In this document: positions 44,928-53,160 of the stretch, piece by piece
Position numbering within the stretch: position 1 is the first letter of the stretch
Layout of the letters: each line of letters begins with the position of its first letter
DNA from: Photobacterium aquimaris
Lineage (GTDB): Bacteria > Pseudomonadota > Gammaproteobacteria > Enterobacterales > Vibrionaceae
Direction: 5' to 3'
DNA: 64,000 nucleotides
NCBI RefSeq assembly: GCF_002954455.1
Contig: NZ_MSCC01000003.1
Location: 1 to 64,000, forward strand
Notes under the pieces: model-generated
Databases searched by the model: none
Told to the model about the DNA's origin: nothing
Seen by the model: only the letters and a program-made list of their open reading frames with translations
Program-made: the position numbers and the translations under genes

Positions 44928-45695
44928 TCAGGGGATCGAGTGGCGTTGCGGTAAAATAAATAGTTTTTGGTTGTCTGGATGGTGAGTGACACTGACGTGG
45001 TGATGATAAAGCGCGGTGATTTGTTGCGGGGTTAATACCTTTTGAGGGCTATCAAAAGCAATTTGCTGACCATGTTCTAATAATAATAAACGGTCGCAAA
45101 ATGTGATCGCGGTATTAAGGTTGTGAATGGCGATTAAGGCACTTTTACCTTGTTGGCAATGGTGGCTTAGAATATTAAGTAATAATGACTCATGACCAAT
45201 ATCGAGGCTAGCTGTTGGTTCATCAAGTAGCATGATAGCTGCATTTTGAATTAATAAACGGGCAAAATGCACTCGTTGTTGTTCGCCACCTGAGAGTTGA
45301 TTGATGGGTCTATTTAAGAGATCTTCTATTTGTAACTGACTAATAATATTATTTATTTTATGTTGTGATAGTGCGGCTGATTGGTGATAACCGTAATAAA
45401 TAATATCGTTAACTACAAACCCAAAGGCAGGTTCTGTGTATTGAGGTAAATAACTTAATTGCTGAGCTCGTTGTTGATGACTATAGCTGTTAAGAGGCTG
45501 ATCAAATAAACGAATACTGCCATGGGTGGGTGTCATAAACCCGCTGAGACATTTGAGCAGCGTGCTTTTACCTGCGCCGTTAGGGCCAATAATACCGACT
45601 AATTCGCCAGGATTAATGGCAAAGTTAATATTCTGTAATAACGGCTGTGATCCTTGATGGTAACTTAATTGGTCGATCACAAGTGGTAGGATCAT
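44928..45695 (-). CDS. ABC transporter ATPase, BtuD/FecE type
   Basis: The 255-residue ATPase has Walker A GPNGAGKSTLLKCL near residue 37, Q-loop YLPQYTEP, signature LSGGEQQRVHFARLL and Walker B AIMLLDEPTASLD. The family drives uptake of vitamin B12 or ferric siderophores. It overlaps the permease stop by four bases (ATGA). The adjacent adenosyltransferase-like gene favours cobalamin, but substrate is not settled by sequence. Confidence 0.88.
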   Translation of the reverse strand: MILPLVIDQLSYHQGSQPLLQNINFAINPGELVGIIGPNGAGKSTLLKCLSGFMTPTHGSIRLFDQPLNSYSHQQRAQQLSYLPQYTEPAFGFVVNDIIYYGYHQSAALSQHKINNIISQLQIEDLLNRPINQLSGGEQQRVHFARLLIQNAAIMLLDEPTASLDIGHESLLLNILSHHCQQGKSALIAIHNLNTAITFCDRLLLLEHGQQIAFDSPQKVLTPQQITALYHHHVSVTHHPDNQKLFILPQRHSIP

Positions 45696-46732
45696 GATTG
45701 TAATCCTTTATATTGGCTACGAATTAATAGAATAATAAAATAGATCCCGCCAATAATCGCGGTAATTATCCCAGTTTTTAATTCGTTGGGAGCAATAACG
45801 GTACGTGCAATAAGATCACACCCTAAGAGGAACATTGCGCCAAATAAGGCCGAAAATGGCAGTAAAATACGATTATTTGGCCCCACTAAGAGTCGAGCTA
45901 GATGGGGGACGATTAAGCCAATAAAGCCAATTGGACCCGCTACAGCAATTGCCATCGCAGTAAGTAAGGTGGTTAGTAACAATAATAAGCGGCGGCTGTG
46001 ACCGACATTAACGCCCATGCCATGGGCATTTTGTTCACCTAAAGCGAGCAGGTTTAATGTTTGTCCATGGCGTAATAATATCCACGCAGTAATAATAATC
46101 ATTGGGGTTGGCCATAGTAATTGCTGCCAAGTTCGCGCATCTAGGCCACCCATAGTCCAGAATACAAATTCACTGACTTCATATTGTTGAGCGGTTAATA
46201 ATACCCCCATGGTTAACCCGCCTAATAAACTTGATACTGCCAAGCCAGCTAAAATGATGAATAAGCCATGCTGTTGGGTTTGGCGGGCAATCAAATACAC
46301 GATAGTGGCAGTGATTAAAGCTCCTATTGCGGTGACGACGGGTAATAAGGCGGGATTGACCACGGTTAAGCCACTGACTATTGCGACCACTGCAGCAAAA
46401 CTACTACCAGCACTAATACCTAAGATATCGGGGCTAGCAAGGGGATTTCTAAATAAGCCTTGGCTACAGGCACCTGCTAAGGCCAGTGCACTACCAGCCA
46501 ATATGGCGGCACAAGCACGCGGTAAGCGGATCTGTAATATGATCGCCGAGGCGAGAGGATATTGTTGTTGGGCTAATGCCTCACCACCATGAATATAGCT
46601 GTTGAACATGGCAAAAATGTCATCAATGGGAATAGAGACAGAGCCGAGACTAAGGTAAATAATTAACAACAGTAATAATCCGATTAATGCCGTAATACCT
46701 TGTAGCGGTTTAATGTATTGATGACTGAGCAT
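45692..46732 (-). CDS. ABC transporter permease, BtuC/FecCD type
   Basis: From ATG 46732 the protein is 346 residues with about ten membrane helices. Family signatures are IRLPRACAAILAGSALALAGACSQGLFRNPLASPDILGIS, GLAVSSLLGGL and GPIGFIGLIVPHLARLLVGPN. The last contains the coupling region. The start overlaps the binding-protein gene by 23 bases; a TTG at 46777 is less likely. Confidence 0.9.
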   Translation of the reverse strand: MLSHQYIKPLQGITALIGLLLLLIIYLSLGSVSIPIDDIFAMFNSYIHGGEALAQQQYPLASAIILQIRLPRACAAILAGSALALAGACSQGLFRNPLASPDILGISAGSSFAAVVAIVSGLTVVNPALLPVVTAIGALITATIVYLIARQTQQHGLFIILAGLAVSSLLGGLTMGVLLTAQQYEVSEFVFWTMGGLDARTWQQLLWPTPMIIITAWILLRHGQTLNLLALGEQNAHGMGVNVGHSRRLLLLLTTLLTAMAIAVAGPIGFIGLIVPHLARLLVGPNNRILLPFSALFGAMFLLGCDLIARTVIAPNELKTGIITAIIGGIYFIILLIRSQYKGLQS

Positions 46733-47627
46733 GGGGCTTATAAACCTTATGATTAAGGTAGATGATAGCGTCGGCAATGTATTGGCTATCAGTTGAACGC
46801 AGTGAATGTGGCAAGCTGATCACACGGCGATCTCGAATAGCTGTTAACGTTTGCAGGGCTGGATCATGGAGTAACTGTTGCTTAAAACCATCACTGTCCA
46901 CTCCTGGTATAATAATTACATCCGGGTTGAGCACTAATAGTTGCTCTTTAGCTATCGGCACTTGGCCAAATTTATCGCCACTGGTATTCGCTATGACATT
47001 TTTGAGTTGAGCCTGACTAATAATGGTATTGATAGTCGAATTATGGTTACTGGATGCTCCCCACGGAGTGTATTCAATCGCGGTTAGCGGCTGTTTGGGA
47101 ACGATAACCTGTTGCTTAAGCTTTTGTTGCATTGTTTCAACTAACGCTGCTGCGGCAGTATTTTGATTAACCAGTTTACCGACTAATAAGATGTTTTTTT
47201 CGATGTTTTTAAGGCTATAAACCGTTTTTATTACAAATACTGTAATACCCGCTGCTCGCAGTTGAGCTATTTTAGGGCTATCACTCCAACTGGCGACCAA
47301 TACTAAATCTGGGTGCTCGGCAATAATACGTTCGACATTAAGATCACGTAACGGTAGGGTGGCTGGAATTTTATTAGCAATAATTGAGTAAGTAGCATCC
47401 TTACTTAAGCGGCTTAAACTGGTGATATTTTGGAGTGGTAGTAGCGCCATGATAACTTGATCGCTAAACATGCTTTTAGAGTCGACACGAGTCGGCATTT
47501 TCTTCAATGTAACCGCTTGATTACTGGCATCAATAACTGTTATTGGGTAGACAGTTTCAGCTCCAAAGCTGATTGAACTACGGCATAAACAGCCAATAAA
47601 AAATAAATATTTACATAGTCGGTACAT
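46710..47627 (-). CDS. periplasmic substrate-binding protein, BtuF/FepB-like
   Basis: The 305-residue protein has a Sec signal peptide (residues 1-22, ending SFGAE) and the helical-backbone binding-protein fold: DASNQAVTLKKMPTRVD, ERIIAEHPDLVLVASW near residue 108, and AKEQLLVLNPDVIIIPG. No lipobox is evident. It is first in the three-gene uptake operon. Candidate ligands are cobamides, heme or siderophores. Confidence 0.85.
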   Translation of the reverse strand: MYRLCKYLFFIGCLCRSSISFGAETVYPITVIDASNQAVTLKKMPTRVDSKSMFSDQVIMALLPLQNITSLSRLSKDATYSIIANKIPATLPLRDLNVERIIAEHPDLVLVASWSDSPKIAQLRAAGITVFVIKTVYSLKNIEKNILLVGKLVNQNTAAAALVETMQQKLKQQVIVPKQPLTAIEYTPWGASSNHNSTINTIISQAQLKNVIANTSGDKFGQVPIAKEQLLVLNPDVIIIPGVDSDGFKQQLLHDPALQTLTAIRDRRVISLPHSLRSTDSQYIADAIIYLNHKVYKPHAQSSIH

Positions 47628-47767
47628 AATTTTCCATACGTCGTAGATGGTGAGCTTGCAACATCCCTAGCAAGCAAAATTTGCGAACATAGTTAGTGAT
47701 TTTGGGAACGCTGTCAATGACAGTCTACTGGTAGAATTAGCCATATTTGGTAAGGATGAATAAAGTC

Positions 47768-48310
47768 ATGGTATTAAAGTTTTCTGGCGATATTGATGAA
47801 CTCGCTTATCCGTTTATTTTTGAAGATTCACCCTTGTGCGATTTTGAAATTCTCACCGATGAATTATGTACCTATATTGGCTTGGTGATCTCACAGTTAG
47901 ACGATGGGGAAATACAACAATCATTAATCTGGCTTCAACCACGAATTTTTCATTTGAATGGTTCAATTCGAGGTAAATGCGGTATTTTTGAGGATGATAT
48001 TGGTAAGCTGAAAGCGGATTATCATTACTTTCGCGATCAAGTAACAGATAGCAATAAACGTTTTGTATTACCGCGAGGAGTGGGGGCGGTGGTGCAGTTA
48101 CACCAATGCCGAAGCTTGGCTAAAAAGGTGGTAAGACAATTAGTTAAAGTCGATGCTGCGGGGAAAAAAATACCACCAACATTGCCAAGATTCAGTAATT
48201 TGTTAGTTAACTATTTGTTTGCGTTAACGCGAGTACTTAATCAACAGACTGGGATTGAAGAGCCGGAATATATCAGTATAAATTATCCTAAGCCTGAACC
48301 TAAAAAATAA
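47768..48310 (+). CDS. diverged PduO-type cobalamin adenosyltransferase-like protein
   Basis: From ATG 47768 (AAGGA upstream) it is 180 residues; upstream in-frame codons include an ATG at 47756 and a TTG at 47747. The C-terminal half reads like PduO: KRFVLPRGVGAVVQLHQCRS, then LPRFSNLLVNYLFALTRVLN. The middle TDELCTYIGLVIS matches the DELN-x-x-IG helix. Key positions are changed, however: LPGG is LPRG, the ARTxxRRAER helix is CRSLAKKVVRQ (conserved Glu lost), and the N-terminal ATP loop keeps only GD. It may be inactive or repurposed. It is divergent from the B12-type uptake operon. Confidence 0.65.
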   Translation: MVLKFSGDIDELAYPFIFEDSPLCDFEILTDELCTYIGLVISQLDDGEIQQSLIWLQPRIFHLNGSIRGKCGIFEDDIGKLKADYHYFRDQVTDSNKRFVLPRGVGAVVQLHQCRSLAKKVVRQLVKVDAAGKKIPPTLPRFSNLLVNYLFALTRVLNQQTGIEEPEYISINYPKPEPKK

Positions 48311-48311
48311 T

Positions 48312-48347
48312 AAAAAACGTCACATATCAATAATATGTGACGTTTTT
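48312..48347. terminator. bidirectional terminator
   Basis: A long stem, ACGTCACATAT (48317-48327) / ATATGTGACGT (48333-48343), extended by A/T pairs, with A-run and T-run. It serves the adenosyltransferase-like gene (+) and mnmE (-). Confidence 0.93.
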
Positions 48348-48381
48348 AGCGTAACCATCAATGCAAGTGAAATGTTAGTAG

Positions 48382-49749
48382 TTACTTACCAATACAGAAC
48401 GAAGTAAAGATACGTCCAAGTAAATCATCCGAGGTAAACTCACCGGTGATCTCACTTAAGTGCTGTTGAGCAAGACGTAATTCTTCTGCCAGAATTTCAC
48501 CCGCCATAAAACCTTCAAGTTGTTGTTTACCGATCTCTAAATGTTCAGCTGCACGCTCTAGTGCATCTAAGTGACGACGACGTGCCATAAAGCCGCCTTC
48601 GGTCGTACCTGCAAATCCCATACATTGCTTTAGATGTTCACGTAAGTCGTCGACACCCTCGCCTGTACGCGCAGAGAGGCGAATTAAGGTTGGATTATTT
48701 ACATGACAGATACCGGCTGACTCACCCGTTAGTTCTGTTTTATTACGAATGACGGTTAGACCCATATCAGCAGGTAGGCGCTCAATAAAGTCAGGCCAAA
48801 TCTCTTTAGGATCGGTGGCGTCGGTGGTGGTACTATCAACCATGAATAACACCCGATCGGCATGTTCAATTTCAGCCCATGCGCGTTCAATACCAATCCG
48901 TTCTACTTCATCAGTTGCTTCACGTAAACCGGCGGTATCAATGATGTGTAATGGCATTCCATCAATGTGAATATGTTCGCGTAATACGTCACGAGTGGTA
49001 CCAGCGATATCGGTCACAATCGCACTGTCTTTTCCCGATAACGCGTTGAGTAGGCTTGATTTACCGGCATTAGGGCGGCCAGCAATCACCACTTTCATGC
49101 CTTCACGCATGATCGCGCCTTGGTTAGCTTGTTTACGAACATCTGCCAAGCGAGTCATGATGTTATTGAGATCACCACTGACTTTGCCGTCAGATAGGAA
49201 GTCAATTTCTTCTTCAGGGAAATCAATGGCAGCTTCGACAAAAATACGTAAATGAATTAAGGCTTCAACTAATTCATTTACTTTGTTTGAGAATACACCC
49301 TGCAGTGATTTAAAAGCGCTTTTCGCGGCTTCTTCTGAGCTAGCGTCAATTAAGTCAGCAATGGCTTCTGCTTGGGCTAAATCAAGCTTATCGTTCATAA
49401 ACGCACGTTCAGAGAACTCACCAGGACGCGCTGGACGAATACCATCAATATTAAGAATACGACGGATCATCATATCCATTAATACTGGGCCACCGTGGCC
49501 TTGGAGTTCTAATACATCTTCGCCCGTGAATGAATTGGGGCCTTTAAAAAACAGCGCGATCCCCTGATCAAGGGCGGTACCATCTTCATTTTTAAATGGC
49601 AGATATTCAGCGTAACGGGTTTTTAACTCACGACCAGCAACGGCAAGGGCTACTTCTTTCGCTTTAGGACCTGAAACGCGAATGATGCCGACGCCGCCAC
49701 GGCCCGGTGGTGTTGCTTGTGCAACGATAGTATCGATATGTTGATTCAT
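48382..49749 (-). CDS. mnmE: tRNA modification GTPase MnmE (TrmE)
   Basis: MnmE is the K+-activated GTPase partner of MnmG in U34 modification. The 455 residues have the N-terminal folate-binding domain (PPGRGGVGIIRVSG), the G domain with GRPNAGKSSLLNALSG near residue 222, DIAGTTRD and DTAGLRE. It ends with the C-terminal Cys motif CIGK. Length matches E. coli (454). Confidence 0.98.
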   Translation of the reverse strand: MNQHIDTIVAQATPPGRGGVGIIRVSGPKAKEVALAVAGRELKTRYAEYLPFKNEDGTALDQGIALFFKGPNSFTGEDVLELQGHGGPVLMDMMIRRILNIDGIRPARPGEFSERAFMNDKLDLAQAEAIADLIDASSEEAAKSAFKSLQGVFSNKVNELVEALIHLRIFVEAAIDFPEEEIDFLSDGKVSGDLNNIMTRLADVRKQANQGAIMREGMKVVIAGRPNAGKSSLLNALSGKDSAIVTDIAGTTRDVLREHIHIDGMPLHIIDTAGLREATDEVERIGIERAWAEIEHADRVLFMVDSTTTDATDPKEIWPDFIERLPADMGLTVIRNKTELTGESAGICHVNNPTLIRLSARTGEGVDDLREHLKQCMGFAGTTEGGFMARRRHLDALERAAEHLEIGKQQLEGFMAGEILAEELRLAQQHLSEITGEFTSDDLLGRIFTSFCIGK

Positions 49750-49821
49750 AACCTTGGCTTTGCTTTAAAATGACTTGATGATTGTAAACCACTGTGAGGG
49801 TTTACGCCTAATCTGCCCCAT

Positions 49822-49848
49822 AAAAAAAGGCGACCCTAAGGTCGCCTT
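49822..49848 (-). terminator. yidC terminator
   Basis: On the minus strand: AAGGCGACC, loop TTAG, GGTCGCC, then T-run; 18 bases beyond the yidC stop. Confidence 0.9.
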
Positions 49849-49865
49849 TTATTCACAGGCAGCGC

Positions 49866-51506
49866 TTATTTAGCTTTGCTGTGTAAACCTTTCTTTTCCA
49901 ACGCGCGGAAAATAATAGTCTGTTGAATCAGAGTCACAATGTTTGATACTAACCAGTACAACACTAGACCTGATGGGAACCATAAGAAGAAGAAAGTAAA
50001 CATAACCGGCATAAAGGTCATGATTTTCTGCTGCATTGGATCCGTTACTGTCGATGGGCTGTTCTTCTGAATCAGGAACATTGATACACCCATAAGAACA
50101 GGCAGGATGTAGTACGGGTCTTGTGCTGATAGATCCTGAATCCAACCGAAGAATGGCGCATGACGCAATTCAACTGATCCCATTAGTGCCCAATACAGTG
50201 CAATGAAAATTGGCATCTGCAGCATGATAGGTAAACAACCACCAAGTGGGTTTACTTTCTCTTTTTTGTACAGCTCCATCATTTCTTGGCTTTGACGTTG
50301 ACGGTCATCACCTAAACGCTCACGCATTGCCTGAATCTTAGGCTGTAGCATGCGCATTTTCGCCATTGAGGTGTACTGCGCTTTTGTTAGTGGGTACATT
50401 GCACCACGAACAATTAGCGTTAGGATGATAATTGCTACACCCCAGTTACCTACAATACCGTGAATGAAAGAAAGCAATTTATGCAATGGACTTGCAATGA
50501 ACCATAACCAACCGTAATCAACCGTTAGGTTTAGGTTAGTTGCGGTTGCTGCCATTTCTTTTTGCAACTTAGGACCAAGCCAAAGTGTTGCTTTGATTTC
50601 TTTTGTTTGACCAGGAGCAACAGTCTCTAACGGCATACGTACACCGATGTAACCTACACCGTTGTTATCGCTGCTGTAGACTTGAGATGTCTGATCTGCG
50701 CCATCACGAGGGATCCATGCTGATACGAAGTAGTTCTCCATAATCGCAACCCAGCCGTCATTTGCTGACTGGTTAAGATTCTTCTCTTTGATGTCATCAA
50801 AACTGTATTTTTTATACTTAGTATCGTTAGCTGAGTATGCCGCACCGTTGTAGGTGTGCATTGCCATGCCTTGAATACCGCCGCCAGTTTTACTTTCTAG
50901 GCGGTGACGTAGCTGTGCGTACATTTGTACTGTCGCTGCTTTGTCAGTTTTGTTGTCGACAGTGTAGTCAACGTTAACCGCATAATCGTTGCGCTTGAAA
51001 ACGAATGTTTTAATGTAGCTAATGCCATCTTTAGTAAATGTCATTGGTACACGTAGTTCGTTTTGATCGGGTGCCATCACAAAGCTTTTTGCAGTCACAG
51101 CATATTGTGCGCGGCCATGTGTTTGTGAGTCTGAACCGTTAGCACCAATTAAGCCTGATTGCGCGATATAATCACGTCCATCAGTATCACTTAATAAAAC
51201 ATACGGGTCTTTAGAATCGAGAGTATTGTCGTATTTAAGTAGTTTTGCATTGATAACATCACCACCAAGCGTGTCGACTGTTAATTCCAGTACATCCGTT
51301 TTAATGGTAATTAAGTTAGTTGAAGTTTTCTGGTCAGTCAGTGGTTGATTATCACTTGAGTGTGATGGAATACCACTATTGTTATTGACTTGCTGCGCTA
51401 CACCCGGCTTCGTTGGTTGCTGGTTCTTGTCGCCATGCCATTGCTGAAATAGCAAGAATGAGACAAACAGTAGGGCAATTAACAGAATATTACGTTGGGA
51501 ACCCAT
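49866..51506 (-). CDS. yidC: membrane protein insertase YidC
   Basis: YidC inserts and folds inner-membrane proteins with or without SecYEG. The 546 residues show the N-terminal anchor (ILLIALLFVSFLLFQQWHG), a large periplasmic beta domain (about 60-340), and the conserved insertase core. The core has the hydrophilic-groove Arg in ILTLIVRGAMYPLTKAQYTSM, then GGCLPIMLQMPIFIALYW and further helices. Length matches E. coli YidC (548). It lies two bases after yidD. Confidence 0.98.
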   Translation of the reverse strand: MGSQRNILLIALLFVSFLLFQQWHGDKNQQPTKPGVAQQVNNNSGIPSHSSDNQPLTDQKTSTNLITIKTDVLELTVDTLGGDVINAKLLKYDNTLDSKDPYVLLSDTDGRDYIAQSGLIGANGSDSQTHGRAQYAVTAKSFVMAPDQNELRVPMTFTKDGISYIKTFVFKRNDYAVNVDYTVDNKTDKAATVQMYAQLRHRLESKTGGGIQGMAMHTYNGAAYSANDTKYKKYSFDDIKEKNLNQSANDGWVAIMENYFVSAWIPRDGADQTSQVYSSDNNGVGYIGVRMPLETVAPGQTKEIKATLWLGPKLQKEMAATATNLNLTVDYGWLWFIASPLHKLLSFIHGIVGNWGVAIIILTLIVRGAMYPLTKAQYTSMAKMRMLQPKIQAMRERLGDDRQRQSQEMMELYKKEKVNPLGGCLPIMLQMPIFIALYWALMGSVELRHAPFFGWIQDLSAQDPYYILPVLMGVSMFLIQKNSPSTVTDPMQQKIMTFMPVMFTFFFLWFPSGLVLYWLVSNIVTLIQQTIIFRALEKKGLHSKAK

Positions 51507-51508
51507 GG

Positions 51509-51766
51509 TTAATGTTCTCTGTCGTTATGCTTGGTTGGCGGAACGGGGTCGTAACCACCGTCATTTAAAGGGTGACATTTTAATAGACGTTTCGCCGCTA
51601 ACCAACAACCTTTTCGCGCTCCATGCGTTTTTACAGCTTCGATCGCATATTGAGAACATGTAGGGGTGAACCGACAGCGTGGCCCAAGAAGCGGGCTGAT
51701 TGCCAGTTGGTAAAAGCGGACTAGTCTTACGACTAGCCACGCGACGGGCGAGACAGGCGATGCCAT
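51509..51766 (-). CDS. yidD: membrane protein insertion efficiency factor YidD
   Basis: The 85-residue protein contains the YidD/HlyA-domain core: RFYQLAISPLLGPRCRFTPTCSQYAIEA, then GCWLAAKRLLKCHPLNDGGYDPVP, with three conserved Cys. Its start overlaps the rnpA 3' end by 34 bases, the usual arrangement. Confidence 0.96.
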   Translation of the reverse strand: MASPVSPVAWLVVRLVRFYQLAISPLLGPRCRFTPTCSQYAIEAVKTHGARKGCWLAAKRLLKCHPLNDGGYDPVPPTKHNDREH

Positions 51767-52089
51767 AACTTATCTAACAACGTAAATAGTTCTTCGTTAC
51801 TCAAATCATTGGCTGATTTCTTAGCGATGACTACGAAGTCACAGGCTGGAAGCTGATGTTGTTTTAAACGGAAACTTTCGCGAACAACGCGTTTGAAGCG
51901 GTTTCTGTCGACAGCAGTTTTAATCTGTTTTTTAGGAACAGCCAGACCGAGACGGGGGTGGTCGAATTCGTTAGAACGGGCAAGAATAGTCAAGTGAGGA
52001 GAGCCAGCACGATGAGCTTGCTGGAAGACAGTTTTGTAATGTTCGGGAGTTAACAAACGTAACTCCCGAGAAAAAGCGTACTTATTCAA
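51733..52089 (-). CDS. rnpA: ribonuclease P protein component, TTG start
   Basis: RnpA is the protein cofactor of RNase P for tRNA 5' maturation. The 118 residues contain the RNR motif region AVDRNRFKRVVRESFR near residue 60 and the N-terminal FSRELRLLTPEHYKTVF conserved in vibrios. The only start fitting that N-terminus is TTG 52089. No strong Shine-Dalgarno site is visible, suggesting coupling to rpmH 15 bases upstream. Weak initiation fits the low RnpA need. Confidence 0.95.
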   Translation of the reverse strand: MNKYAFSRELRLLTPEHYKTVFQQAHRAGSPHLTILARSNEFDHPRLGLAVPKKQIKTAVDRNRFKRVVRESFRLKQHQLPACDFVVIAKKSANDLSNEELFTLLDKLWHRLSRPSRG

Positions 52090-52104
52090 AATAATCGTCG
52101 ATGA

Positions 52105-52239
52105 TTACTTAGAAAGACGCTTACGGCCTTTAGCGCGACGTGCATTGATTGTTGCACGACCGTTCTTAGTTGCCATACGAGCACGGAAGCCGTGACTACG
52201 CTTACGCTTAAGAACAGAAGGTTGGAATGTGCGTTTCAT
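52105..52239 (-). CDS. rpmH: 50S ribosomal protein L34
   Basis: The 44 codons encode the very basic L34: MKRTFQPSVLKRKRSHGFRA, then RMATKNGRATINARRAKGRK and RLSK. The sequence is nearly the same as E. coli L34. It is first in the rpmH-rnpA-yidD-yidC operon. Two strong promoters lie upstream. Confidence 0.98.
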   Translation of the reverse strand: MKRTFQPSVLKRKRSHGFRARMATKNGRATINARRAKGRKRLSK

Positions 52240-52327
52240 GGTTTTACCTTAAATTAACTGATCAGTTTTTAAGTTTGTTAGATGTAATTGGCCATAATTG
52301 GACAATTACCACGAACAAAGAGGCGGA

Positions 52328-52356
52328 ATTGTAATCACTGACTAACAAAGAGTCAA
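52328..52356 (-). promoter_or_regulatory. rpmH proximal promoter
   Basis: TTGACT (52356-52351), an exact 17-base spacer and TACAAT (52333-52328), 88 bases before the rpmH ATG. Confidence 0.85.
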
Positions 52357-52388
52357 TAATTATACCCACATCTAATGACGGGCGCTGC

Positions 52389-52416
52389 ATTATACGTTTT
52401 ATAGCGCGAAGTTCAA
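52389..52416 (-). promoter_or_regulatory. rpmH distal promoter
   Basis: TTGAAC (52416-52411), a 16-base spacer and a perfect TATAAT (52394-52389). The discriminator is GC-rich (GCAGCGCCCG), the form expected of a stringently controlled ribosomal promoter. It starts six bases after the preceding operon's stop codon. Confidence 0.75.
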
Positions 52417-52422
52417 GGATCC

Positions 52423-53160
52423 TTATTGGATCCCTATTTGAGTCAAAAAAGCCTTTAGCCGCGGATCGTTAGGGTGATTAAAGATCTGCTGTGGCGGTCC
52501 TTGCTCTACAAATTGACCGTCGGCCATGAAGATCACTCTGTCAGCGACTTCGCGTGCAAACTGTAATTCATGGGTGACGATCAACATGGTTTGTTGCTGT
52601 TGTGCCAATTGTTTGATCAAGTTTAGCACTTCATTTACCCACAGGGGATCCAGCGCTGATGTGGGTTCATCCAGTAAAAGTAATTCAGCCTCTAACGCCA
52701 TTGCACGACCAATACCGACTCGCTGTTGTTGACCACCTGAAAGGGCAGCAGGGTATTGATTGGCTTTATCGGCTAAGCCAATATCGGTCAGAATACTCAG
52801 TGCTCGCTGTTGTGCTTGTTGACTGTCGAGTTCTTTAACTACCTTTAGTCCCTCACTGATATTTTGTTCGGCGGTGAGGTGATTAAATAAAGCGTAATTT
52901 TGAAATACAAACCCGGTTTGGCGTCGCAGAGCTAAAATGTCACTTTTTTTAGGTTGCAGGCAATTAACCTCGACATCATTAATAGCGATGGTGCCGCTAT
53001 TAGCACTATCAAGGTAATTAAGGCAACGCAAAAAAGTTGATTTTCCTGTTCCTGATGGACCAATAATCGCTACGATTTCGCCTTGGTTAATCTGCAGATC
53101 GAGATCGTTAAAAACTGTGTGTTCGGCAAAGCGCTTAGTAAGTTTTTTTATGTTTATCAT
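52423..53160 (-). CDS. polar amino-acid ABC transporter ATPase
   Basis: The 245-residue ATPase has Walker A GPSGTGKSTFLRCLNYLD near residue 34, Q-loop VFQNYALFNHL, signature LSGGQQQRVGIGRAM and Walker B LLLLDEPTSALDP. It is of the GlnQ/ArtP/TcyN subfamily (RQTGFVFQNY type). It overlaps the permease stop by four bases. Confidence 0.92.
   Translation of the reverse strand: MINIKKLTKRFAEHTVFNDLDLQINQGEIVAIIGPSGTGKSTFLRCLNYLDSANSGTIAINDVEVNCLQPKKSDILALRRQTGFVFQNYALFNHLTAEQNISEGLKVVKELDSQQAQQRALSILTDIGLADKANQYPAALSGGQQQRVGIGRAMALEAELLLLDEPTSALDPLWVNEVLNLIKQLAQQQQTMLIVTHELQFAREVADRVIFMADGQFVEQGPPQQIFNHPNDPRLKAFLTQIGIQ

Noticed and set aside
44771..44992. 73-codon frame between mioC and the ABC ATPase gene
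   Set aside because: It overlaps the end of the ATPase gene in another frame, resembles no known protein, and its sequence is better explained by the GATC-rich control region.
47628..47767. Cobalamin riboswitch upstream of the ABC uptake operon
   Set aside because: No B12-box-like conserved core could be found on either strand of this short interval.
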